This document shows, piece by piece, positions 1 to 8,259 of a stretch of DNA of 38,062 bases; within the stretch, counting starts at the first letter, position 1; each line of letters opens with the position of its first letter. This DNA comes from Patescibacteria group bacterium. GTDB taxonomy: Bacteria > Patescibacteriota > Patescibacteriia > UBA10025 > JAHIVO01. A program made the position numbers and the translations under genes. Under the pieces are notes generated by a model. That model had not been told where the DNA came from. It ran no database searches and saw only the letters and a program-made list of their open reading frames with translations. The DNA lies in contig JAHIVO010000010.1 in assembly GCA_018816445.1 (NCBI GenBank), forward strand, positions 1 through 38,062. The letters run 5' to 3'.

Positions 1-145
1 CATCGGTCTTTATTGCCAGTCCATTTTTAGTCGTTTGGCATAAATTTTCTAATAAATAGCAGATTACTTACAATATGCATTAGAATTTAATGCTTGTCTT
101 TTATTTGCCAAACAAATTAGAATTTGGTTTAATATATAAATACTC

Positions 146-174
146 TTGACTTATTTAATAAAGTATGCTATACT
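146..174 (+). promoter_or_regulatory. Sigma70-like promoter upstream of ORF 202 (TTGACT - 17 nt - TATACT)
   Basis: TTGACT at 146-151, TATACT at 169-174, 17-nt spacer, 27 nt before the ATG. Confidence 0.7.
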
Positions 175-201
175 AAACATATCTTAATTCATAATATTAA
201 T

Positions 202-1335
202 ATGGATAACCAGTTTAACCAATCAAATTCAATATTAGATAAAATTATTACCAGTAAAAAAACGACTGAAATAGAGCAATTTAATCCTTCAGAAGTCGTA
301 ACTGCATTGTTTAAAACCCTATCTTCCCGTGAGGAAGATGTTTTGCGTAGACGTTATGGATTGCTTGGTAAGGATAAAGAAACTTTAGAAAATATTGGGA
401 CTTCATATAAAGTAACCAGAGAGAGAATTAGACAAATTGAAAATACGGCCATACATAAAATCAAGAAGCATAAGAATTTTTATAATATTATCAGCCCCAT
501 TGAAAGCACAATTTTTTCAGTTTTGGAACAACACGGAGGCATAATGTCAGAAGATTCTTTGTTAAAAACCCTTTTACAGGCTATCGGCGATAATAAAATA
601 AATAGACAAAATATATTATTTATTATTTCAGAATTACTAAATCATAAATTTAAAGAATTACGTCCTTCAAATGATTTTAGACAGTCCTGGCAAATAATGC
701 ATGCCCCAATTAGACTTTTAAGAGATAGCATCACTGAACTGATAAAAATAATTAGTGAAAAAAACCAGCCACTTACAATAAATGAAATCATTGATTTATT
801 TAAAGGAACTGAATTATTTACAAAGAATCAATCACAAATATCCGAAGATATAATAATTTCTTATCTTGAAATCAGCCCAGGAATCTCAAAAAATCCTTTT
901 GATGAGTATGGTTTGACTGAATGGGGAAGTATTGTCCCTAAAAGAATGAATGATAAAATCTATTTAATTTTAAAAAGACATAAAGAACCGCTTCATTTTA
1001 CTGAAATTGCACAAAAAATTAACGAAGCAAAATTCGATAATCGCAAGTCTTATCCGCCTACTGTACATAATGAATTAATATTAAATGATAAATACATATT
1101 GGTTGGCCGCGGTATCTATGCGCTGAAGGAGTGGGGCTATAAACCTGGAGTTGTATCGAACGTATTGATAGATATTTTAAAGAAAGAAAATAGGCCAATG
1201 AGCCGTGATGAACTCGTTAACCAAGTTTTGCAACAGCGAATCGTAAAAAAGAACACAATTCATTTAGCTTTAACAGAAAAAACTAAGTTTAAAAAGCTGA
1301 CTGATGGTACTTATCAATTAACTGAACAAATATAG
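202..1335 (+). CDS. Sigma-70 region 4 domain protein fused to HARE-HTH/RpoE(delta)-like winged-helix domains
   Basis: LSSREEDVLRRRYGL...TLENIGTSYKVTRERIRQIENTAIHKIKK is a classic sigma region 4. MNDKIYLILKRHKEPLHFTEIAQKINEAKF...GRGIYALKEWGY is HARE-HTH-like. No sigma region 2 is visible. Confidence 0.75.
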   Translation: MDNQFNQSNSILDKIITSKKTTEIEQFNPSEVVTALFKTLSSREEDVLRRRYGLLGKDKETLENIGTSYKVTRERIRQIENTAIHKIKKHKNFYNIISPIESTIFSVLEQHGGIMSEDSLLKTLLQAIGDNKINRQNILFIISELLNHKFKELRPSNDFRQSWQIMHAPIRLLRDSITELIKIISEKNQPLTINEIIDLFKGTELFTKNQSQISEDIIISYLEISPGISKNPFDEYGLTEWGSIVPKRMNDKIYLILKRHKEPLHFTEIAQKINEAKFDNRKSYPPTVHNELILNDKYILVGRGIYALKEWGYKPGVVSNVLIDILKKENRPMSRDELVNQVLQQRIVKKNTIHLALTEKTKFKKLTDGTYQLTEQI

Positions 1336-1362
1336 TTCTTTATTGTTCATAGTACAATTACT

Positions 1363-2763
1363 ATGGATTTCATAATTTTTGATCCAAATAGTTTTATATC
1401 AAATTTACCAAGTGCTAACAATCCGTTTAGCGCTATGTTTTATATTATTGTTAGCGGTGGATGGATTTTATTCATTCCTGTGTTTATTTGGGGGTTTTGG
1501 ACAGGCTGGGTTGAATATATTAGAAATAAATATGATGAAAAATTAGAATTTATAGTACTAGCCATAGACATCCCAAAGGATAATGAGCAAACACCTAAAG
1601 CTGTTGAACATATTTTTTCTCATATTTATGGCATAAAAAAGACAGGAACACTAGTGCAGAGATACATTAACGGATATAACCAGCCGGGCATCAGCCTGGA
1701 AATTGTAAGCATTGAAGGATATATTCAATTTTTAATTAGAACGCCCGTTAAATTCAGGGATTTAATTGAAGCTGCTATTTATGCGCAATATCCAGAAGCA
1801 GAAATTACTGAAGTTGAGGATTACGTTGATGGTATACCAAAGCCTTTAGAATATCCTCATGAAGAATGGGATTTTTATGGCACTGAATACAGATTAGTTA
1901 AGGATGAACTTTATCCGATTAAAACTTATCCGTCTTTTGAACATAGTCTTTCACAAAAATTATTAGACCCCATGGCTTCGCTACTGGAAATTCTAAGTCG
2001 CATGGGTCCCGGCGAACAGTTATGGCTACAATTAGTAATTGCCCCGGTTAGCGGAAAATGGCGTGAAAATGGCATTAAGCTTATCAATAAATTAATCGGA
2101 AAAAAAGGTGATAAGAAAAAGGGAGGAGATTTATCTTATTTCCCCAGAGAAATTAGTAGGGGAATAGTTGAGTCATTTACAGCTTCAATTGTACCTTCAT
2201 CCGAAATGGGTTCTGAGAAGCAAAAAACTGAACGTGAATGGCCAAGCATGATGCAGCATTTATCGCCTGATGAAAAAGACATCATTGAGGCCATTGGTAT
2301 GAAAATGTCAAAGCTTGGATATAAATCAAAGATTAGAATGATTTATGCTTCTAAAAAAGATGCTTTTAACAAGGGTAAGGGCATTTCAGCTATACATGGG
2401 GCATTTCAGCAATTTTCCACTATGAATTTTAATGGAATTAGAGAGAACAAAAAAACTAGAACTAAAGTATATTACATGTTCAAAAAATATAGATTATTAG
2501 CAAGAAAACGCCGCATACTATGGGCATTCCGATATCGCAGTATGAAAAGAGGAAGGAAGGGATTTATCTTGAATACCGAGGAACTTGCCACTCTTTGGCA
2601 TTTTCCGACTATGGATGTAAAAGCACCTTCTATACAAATGGTCGACGCCAAGAAGTCGCAACCTCCTTCTGAACTGCCCCTGGAATCATCTGTACCAATA
2701 CCTGCAAGACACAAAGCAATAACTCAAAAGGGAGCAGCTCCGCCTAATTTACCAACAGGATAA
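1363..2763 (+). CDS. Membrane-anchored protein of unknown function paired with the downstream VirD4/HerA-like ATPase
   Basis: Full ORF, N-terminal hydrophobic segment (AMFYIIVSGGWILFIPVFIWGFW), 10-nt gap to the ATPase gene, Pro-rich C-terminal tail. Confidence 0.6.
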   Translation: MDFIIFDPNSFISNLPSANNPFSAMFYIIVSGGWILFIPVFIWGFWTGWVEYIRNKYDEKLEFIVLAIDIPKDNEQTPKAVEHIFSHIYGIKKTGTLVQRYINGYNQPGISLEIVSIEGYIQFLIRTPVKFRDLIEAAIYAQYPEAEITEVEDYVDGIPKPLEYPHEEWDFYGTEYRLVKDELYPIKTYPSFEHSLSQKLLDPMASLLEILSRMGPGEQLWLQLVIAPVSGKWRENGIKLINKLIGKKGDKKKGGDLSYFPREISRGIVESFTASIVPSSEMGSEKQKTEREWPSMMQHLSPDEKDIIEAIGMKMSKLGYKSKIRMIYASKKDAFNKGKGISAIHGAFQQFSTMNFNGIRENKKTRTKVYYMFKKYRLLARKRRILWAFRYRSMKRGRKGFILNTEELATLWHFPTMDVKAPSIQMVDAKKSQPPSELPLESSVPIPARHKAITQKGAAPPNLPTG

Positions 2764-2773
2764 TTTTTATTAT

Positions 2774-4390
2774 ATGACTAACGTAGATGATAAAAATGTA
2801 ACTGCCTTTGCCAGAACAAATTTCCGCAATCAGGAAGCGAAATTTGGTATTAAACTTGATGACAGAAGACGCCATATGTATTTGATTGGAAAAACAGGTA
2901 TGGGTAAAACTACCGTACTTGAAAATATGGTAATTGCCGATATCCGTTCAGGCAATGGCTTAGCTTTAGTGGATCCGCATGGTGATTTAGTTGATAAGGT
3001 TTTAGATTATATACCTTCTTATAGAATTAATGATGTTGTATATTTTAATCCTGCAGATACTGACTTTCCTTTAGGTTTTAATGTATTGGAAAGTGTTGAT
3101 GCTACTCAAAGACACCTTGTAGCCTCCGGTCTGATGGGTGTATTTACAAAAATTTGGGAAGGCGTTTGGAGCGCTAGAATGGAATACATTCTTAATAATT
3201 CAATTCTTGCCTTGTTAGAATATCCCGGTTCTACAATGATGGGAATTTCAAAAATTTTAGTTGACAAAAAATTTCGACAAAAAGTCCTGACCAAGGTAAC
3301 TGATCCTGTCGTGAAATCATTCTGGCAAGACGAATATGCACTTTATAATGAAAGGTTTCGTAATGAAGCCATTGCTCCGATTCAAAATAAAGTTGGCCAA
3401 TTTTTATCTAGTTCAATAATCAGAAATATCGTAGGCCAGCCCAAAAGCACTATTGATTTAAGGGATCTAATGGATAGAAAAAAGATTTTACTTTTTAACT
3501 TAGCTAAAGGCAGGATTGGTGAAGATAATTCAGCTCTTTTGGGAGCTATGATGATTACGCGTATTCAGTTAGCAGCCATGAGTAGGGTTGATATTCTTGA
3601 AGAAGATCGTGAGGATTTTTATCTATATGTAGATGAGTTCCAAAATTTTGCTACAGAAAGTTTTGCTAGTATTCTGTCGGAAGCCAGGAAGTACAGATTA
3701 AATCTGATTATTGCGCATCAATATATAGAACAATTGGATGAAACAGTCAGGGCAGCTGTTTTTGGCAACGTTGGAACAATAATGTGCTTTAGAATCGGAG
3801 CGGCTGATGCAGAATTCCTAGCTAAGGAATTTTTACCAATTTTTGATGAAGATGATTTATTGAATCTTACTAAATATAATGTTTATTTAAAACTGATGAT
3901 AGACGGAGTTGCCTCAGAGCCTTTTTCAGCGATAACGCTGCCGCCGCTTGAGGGGATTACTAATAACAAAGGCAAAGTGATCAATGTATCAAGGGAGAGA
4001 TATAGCAAACCAAGGAAAGTTGTTGAGGATAAAATTATTCGTTGGACTGGAGTTAATGAAATACATTTTAATGAATCAGACGAAAAACCCAGAAAAAGAA
4101 TCCAAAACAATTTTAGAAGAAATGAAGATAAAAATTTTAATATTCCAAGTAATCTCAAAAAAAATAATAGGATTGCTTTTAATAAGCTAGAATCAGTTCC
4201 ATTGAATGAAAGTCAGGAGGGGATCTCATTACAAGAAGCTTTACAAAGAAGACCAGAAACTTTCCATAGGAAAAGAAGAGACAATAATAACCAGTCAAAG
4301 GATAATAGTAGTCCACAACCGCAATTTCCAAGAAATCCACATATTAACAAATCTAATCCAATTAAGCCCGGACAAATAGTTAGGATGTAA
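2774..4390 (+). CDS. TraG/TraD/VirD4-like or HerA-like (DUF87) DNA-pumping ATPase
   Basis: Walker A GKTGMGKTT; LALVDPHGDLVDKVLDYIP; Walker B-like FYLYVDEFQNFATESFASILSEARKYRLNLIIAHQY. Confidence 0.8.
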   Translation: MTNVDDKNVTAFARTNFRNQEAKFGIKLDDRRRHMYLIGKTGMGKTTVLENMVIADIRSGNGLALVDPHGDLVDKVLDYIPSYRINDVVYFNPADTDFPLGFNVLESVDATQRHLVASGLMGVFTKIWEGVWSARMEYILNNSILALLEYPGSTMMGISKILVDKKFRQKVLTKVTDPVVKSFWQDEYALYNERFRNEAIAPIQNKVGQFLSSSIIRNIVGQPKSTIDLRDLMDRKKILLFNLAKGRIGEDNSALLGAMMITRIQLAAMSRVDILEEDREDFYLYVDEFQNFATESFASILSEARKYRLNLIIAHQYIEQLDETVRAAVFGNVGTIMCFRIGAADAEFLAKEFLPIFDEDDLLNLTKYNVYLKLMIDGVASEPFSAITLPPLEGITNNKGKVINVSRERYSKPRKVVEDKIIRWTGVNEIHFNESDEKPRKRIQNNFRRNEDKNFNIPSNLKKNNRIAFNKLESVPLNESQEGISLQEALQRRPETFHRKRRDNNNQSKDNSSPQPQFPRNPHINKSNPIKPGQIVRM

Positions 4391-4428
4391 TAAATATTAT
4401 TAAACGTCAATATTTATTGTAGTTTTTT
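4389..4428 (+). terminator. Putative intrinsic terminator after the VirD4/HerA-like gene
   Basis: AATAAATATT / AATATTTATT, a 10-bp AT-only stem (4389-4398 / 4409-4418) followed by GTAGTTTTTTAG. Confidence 0.45.
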
Positions 4429-4444
4429 AGTTTTATGATATAAT
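4417..4444 (+). promoter_or_regulatory. Promoter for the LiaI/LiaF-DSP-OLD cassette (extended -10 TGATATAAT)
   Basis: TATAAT at 4439-4444 preceded by TGA (extended -10); TTGTAG at 4417-4422 as a possible -35 with a 16-nt spacer. Confidence 0.6.
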
Positions 4445-4480
4445 ATTATTAATCTTAAAATAAATAAATTAGTATGAACT

Positions 4481-4975
4481 ATGTCAAAAGCTAGATTATT
4501 TGGGGGATCATGTATAATTTTATTTGGAGTTCTACTATTATTGAGTCAATTTGGTATAAATATTAATTTTGGAAATATTTGGCCTATTGCCATATTAATT
4601 CCTGGTTTATTTTTTTGGATTTTATTTTTGTCTAAAAAAGATAAATCAGGAGGTGTATTGATACCAGGCACGATATTAGTTGTTTATAGCTTGTATTTTT
4701 TCTTTAATCAGGTGACAGATTATGAATTTGCAGGTCAAACATCATTCGTCTTTATAATAGGAGTTTCTTTAGGCTTTTTTGCTGCATATTTTTTACCTCA
4801 AAAAAAGGAACCGATTTTTCTGGTGCCTGCCTGGATATTGCTGGCAATTTCAATCTTTATTCTATTGATCACAGTTTTTAACGGAAGCTGGTGGCCAATT
4901 TTAATAATCATTTTAGGAATATGGTTATTATTTAAAAACTATAAAAAAGATCATCTTGATAATAATGAAAAATAA
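4481..4975 (+). CDS. LiaI/LiaF-like (DUF5668-type) transmembrane protein with two modules
   Basis: GGSCIILFGVLLLLSQFGININFGNIWPIAILIPGLFF and WILLAISIFILLITVFNGSWWPILIIILGIWLLF. Confidence 0.65.
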   Translation: MSKARLFGGSCIILFGVLLLLSQFGININFGNIWPIAILIPGLFFWILFLSKKDKSGGVLIPGTILVVYSLYFFFNQVTDYEFAGQTSFVFIIGVSLGFFAAYFLPQKKEPIFLVPAWILLAISIFILLITVFNGSWWPILIIILGIWLLFKNYKKDHLDNNEK

Positions 4976-4984
4976 TTTAAAATT

Positions 4985-5203
4985 ATGAATGAAAAAAATA
5001 TAAGCAATAAAACTAGCAATAATCCAGAAAAAAAAGATAGTTTTGAAATAAAAAAAGGTCCCTTATTAATCATCCTTATAGGTATATTTTGGTTACTCGG
5101 AAATTTAGGAATAGACTGGATAGGAAAAATTTGGTTGCCTATTGTAATTATTTTAATTGGTATATACGCATTATATAAGAGTAAAGAATCTAATTTAAAA
5201 TAA
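4985..5203 (+). CDS. Small LiaI/DUF5668-type transmembrane protein
   Basis: GPLLIILIGIFWLLGNLGIDWIGKIWLPIVIILIGIYALYKS matches the same module. Confidence 0.6.
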   Translation: MNEKNISNKTSNNPEKKDSFEIKKGPLLIILIGIFWLLGNLGIDWIGKIWLPIVIILIGIYALYKSKESNLK

Positions 5204-5214
5204 ATTTATAAAAT

Positions 5215-6399
5215 ATGATAGAATCTAATTCGCAAAATGAAAACAATAAAAAAGAACCTATATTGCTAAAAGATGAAATGGCAACAGAGAAACATATCCA
5301 TCATTATCCTAAAAAAAGATCGCATGTTGGGCCGGTAATTTTAATATTATTGGGTGTAATATTACTCCTAAGCAATTTAGGAATTGATTTTAACTGGAAC
5401 ATACTATGGCCCAGTATTATTATCATTATTGGATTAATTTTACTTATAGGTCGTGATACAGTGGGCGGATGGGTTATAGCTGTGTTGATAATCGCCATTG
5501 CTGGTGGTCTCATTTATACTCTTTCAACAACAGATTGGGGAAAAGATATTGGAATCAATTTTGGAGATTTTAGGTTCGATTTTAGTTTTGATAAAATTGA
5601 TGTAAAGACTAAACAAATTAATATTGAACAAAATGATTATCCTGATGCAAAAAAAATAAACCTGTCAGTTGACTTGGGAATAGGAACATACACATTATCC
5701 AACAATGATGATGATAAAAATATATTCTGGTCCGAATCAGCATATAACTATAGTAATTTGGAACCAATCCTTAATCAATCATATGAAGATAATATTCTAA
5801 ATCTACAGTTTACTACCATCGAAGATAGATCATTTAATTTATTTGGTTATACGGATTTAAAGGCTGACTATAATTTAAAGCTTGGCCAGTCAGATATTAT
5901 AACTGATTTTGATCTAAATATTGGAACTGGTACGGCAATTATTGATTTAAATAATCAAAATTATTCCAAACTAGATACGCATATTGGAACTGGAAATATT
6001 ACTGTAAATTTAGCAGGAACAAATGAATCGGTTTCTATGATAAAATTTGACGTTGGTACTGGAAAACTAAATTTTAATGGCTTGGGAAGCGCCAATACTG
6101 ATGAATTACTTGGTGAATTTGGTACAGGTACCGTTACCCTAAACTTTGATGGTGAATATTCACTGAAAAAAATGCAAGCAGAGATTGATGGAGGTACCGG
6201 TAAATTAATAATTACCATTCCAAAAAAGATTGGATTTAAAATAATCCCATCTGTTGGCACAGGTTCTATTTCTATCAATGGTAAAAAAATTAACAAAGAT
6301 GATGATTTTATTTCTGATAATTATGAAAAAGCTCAGAATCTAATTGATTTTAAATTAGAAATTGGCACAGGTTCTATCGAAATTGCTATCCCAGAGTAA
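5215..6399 (+). CDS. LiaF-like protein: DUF5668-type TM region plus a GTG-repeat 'toast-rack'-type beta domain
   Basis: PVILILLGVILLLSNLGIDFNWNILWPSIIIIIGLILLIG, then repeated IGTG/VGTG/FGTG/GGTG-x-beta-strand units. Confidence 0.7.
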   Translation: MIESNSQNENNKKEPILLKDEMATEKHIHHYPKKRSHVGPVILILLGVILLLSNLGIDFNWNILWPSIIIIIGLILLIGRDTVGGWVIAVLIIAIAGGLIYTLSTTDWGKDIGINFGDFRFDFSFDKIDVKTKQINIEQNDYPDAKKINLSVDLGIGTYTLSNNDDDKNIFWSESAYNYSNLEPILNQSYEDNILNLQFTTIEDRSFNLFGYTDLKADYNLKLGQSDIITDFDLNIGTGTAIIDLNNQNYSKLDTHIGTGNITVNLAGTNESVSMIKFDVGTGKLNFNGLGSANTDELLGEFGTGTVTLNFDGEYSLKKMQAEIDGGTGKLIITIPKKIGFKIIPSVGTGSISINGKKINKDDDFISDNYEKAQNLIDFKLEIGTGSIEIAIPE

Positions 6400-6875
6400 T
6401 GAAAAAAAATATTGGCAGTAAAAGTCATAAAATAAAGCATCTTGAATATAGTCAAGTAGATAAATATATTTATATCGGTACTACGATTTGTTGCCGCGTT
6501 CATTTCAATAAGCTCATTGAAATGGGTATAATGGCCGATATTGATCTGCAGGAAGAGAAAATGGACAGACCTTCTGGAGTAACTGCATTTCTATGGTTAC
6601 CTACGATTGATTTTACGTCACCTTCACAAGCTCAACTAATCATTGGTTCCCATTTTATAGAGGATTTAGTAAAAAGTAATATGAAGTGTTATGTGCATTG
6701 TAATGCCGGTCATGGACGTGCGCCAATCTTAGTGGCAGCTTATTATATATTAAATAAAAAAATGGGAGTTATGGAGGCTATAAATGAAATTAAAAAAAAG
6801 AGATCATTAGTACATCCTACAAACATACAGATAAAAGCACTAAAAGTCTTTAAAAAACACTTAAATACATCATGA
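6399..6875 (+). CDS. Dual-specificity/tyrosine protein phosphatase
   Basis: CX5R active site HCNAGHGRAP; upstream possible general acid in TIDFTSPS; start overlaps the previous stop (TAATG). Confidence 0.8.
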   Translation: MKKNIGSKSHKIKHLEYSQVDKYIYIGTTICCRVHFNKLIEMGIMADIDLQEEKMDRPSGVTAFLWLPTIDFTSPSQAQLIIGSHFIEDLVKSNMKCYVHCNAGHGRAPILVAAYYILNKKMGVMEAINEIKKKRSLVHPTNIQIKALKVFKKHLNTS

Positions 6876-8170
6876 AAATTTCTGAAATAACAATCAATAA
6901 ATACAAAAGTATTAAAAAAACTTTTAACTTGACTAGGCTTGGAAAGATTCATATTTTTATTGGTTCTAATAATGTTGGCAAAACTAATATATTAAATGCT
7001 ATTGAACAGTTGTATAATAGCCAAAATAACAAAATTATCGATAAAGCAGCGGATATTAAAATATCTTTTGAAGTAAAAAGTAAATATGGAAAAATACTAG
7101 CTATCCAGCAAAAATTAAATAAACAAATCTTAAAACTTGATGGGAAAAATGTGTTGAAAGGTAAGGCTGCGGATATACTGAATAAGCATATTATAAGGTT
7201 ATGCGCTTCAAAAAAAATTAACATGAAAAAATTCTATAAAGATTATCAAAATTTTAAAACTAATTTTCCTGAAATATTTAATAACTTTTATAAAACACTA
7301 GGAAGATATATACCAAAAATTAAACTCAATAAATCTGATCAAAACAGAGATGCTATGGGCAAAATTAATGTTTCGTTTGAAAAGTTAGGTGATGGATTCC
7401 AGCAAGTGTTTATAATCTTGTTGTACCTCTATCATCCCCAATATACAATATTACTATTAGAAGAGCCTGAAATTCATTTACATCCTGCTTTGCAAAAAAA
7501 GTTGCTTAAAATCCTAGAAACTGAAAACACTTACAATCAAGTTTTTATTACTACACATTCACCAATTTTTATTCATACACAGAATCTGCATAGATTATTC
7601 AGGGTTACCAAGGAAGATAACTCAACAATAGTATATTCTCCAAGACTCACTGGACATAGAATTAATTATGCACGCTTAAAACAAGAGCTTAACTCTGACA
7701 ATTGTGAAATGTTTTTTGCAGACAAAGTCTTATTAGTTGAAGGTCCCTCCGACCATATTTTGATGCGAAGTTTGATTGATAGATTTTATAAAGGTGAAAA
7801 TAATATAAAAGTAATCCAGACATACGGGAAAAGCAACATTGATATATACACTGATTTATTAGATGTTTTTAATATTCCGTATGTTGTTTTATTAGATAGA
7901 GATGCACTATATGATACCAGCATTAAATTACTCCAAAGCAAAATAAGAGAAAAATTTACCGAACCAGAAAGTACCTTAATTGAAGTTTTGAAAAGATATT
8001 ATATTTATATATTTCCTAATGGTAGTATAGAAAGAAATTATCCGAAGAAATACCAAGGAAAAAGAAAACATAAACCTCAAAATGCGATGTATGCTGCAAG
8101 CCATATAACTGAAGCTGAATTTAATTCAAAACTTATGAGCAATATTAAGGAAGTAGTAGATAATCTATAA
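6872..8170 (+). CDS. AAA/ABC ATPase - TOPRIM protein, OLD-family-like nuclease
   Basis: Walker A GSNNVGKTN, Walker B TILLLEEPEIHLHP, H-loop TTHSP, TOPRIM motifs LLVEGPSD and LLDRDA; ATGA overlap with the phosphatase gene. Confidence 0.85.
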   Translation: MKISEITINKYKSIKKTFNLTRLGKIHIFIGSNNVGKTNILNAIEQLYNSQNNKIIDKAADIKISFEVKSKYGKILAIQQKLNKQILKLDGKNVLKGKAADILNKHIIRLCASKKINMKKFYKDYQNFKTNFPEIFNNFYKTLGRYIPKIKLNKSDQNRDAMGKINVSFEKLGDGFQQVFIILLYLYHPQYTILLLEEPEIHLHPALQKKLLKILETENTYNQVFITTHSPIFIHTQNLHRLFRVTKEDNSTIVYSPRLTGHRINYARLKQELNSDNCEMFFADKVLLVEGPSDHILMRSLIDRFYKGENNIKVIQTYGKSNIDIYTDLLDVFNIPYVVLLDRDALYDTSIKLLQSKIREKFTEPESTLIEVLKRYYIYIFPNGSIERNYPKKYQGKRKHKPQNAMYAASHITEAEFNSKLMSNIKEVVDNL

Positions 8171-8198
8171 TTTGGACATAATATCATAATTTTTTCAT

Positions 8199-8227
8199 TA
8201 GTCAGTTATTCTGACTATTTTTATTTG
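8199..8227 (+). terminator. Intrinsic terminator after the OLD-like gene
   Basis: Perfect 7-bp stem TAGTCAG-TTATT-CTGACTA followed by TTTTTATTTG. Confidence 0.8.
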
Positions 8228-8253
8228 TCATAAAAAAGGTTATTGCCTATAAT
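8225..8253 (+). promoter_or_regulatory. mnmA promoter TTGTCA - 17 nt - TATAAT
   Basis: TTGTCA 8225-8230 and TATAAT 8248-8253; the -10 ends 7 nt before the A of ATG 8260. Confidence 0.75.
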
Positions 8254-8259
8254 CAAGTC

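Noticed and set aside
1363-4390. Integrative conjugative element
   Set aside because: Only a coupling-protein-like ATPase and one partner are present; no relaxase, integrase, att repeats or other T4SS genes are seen.
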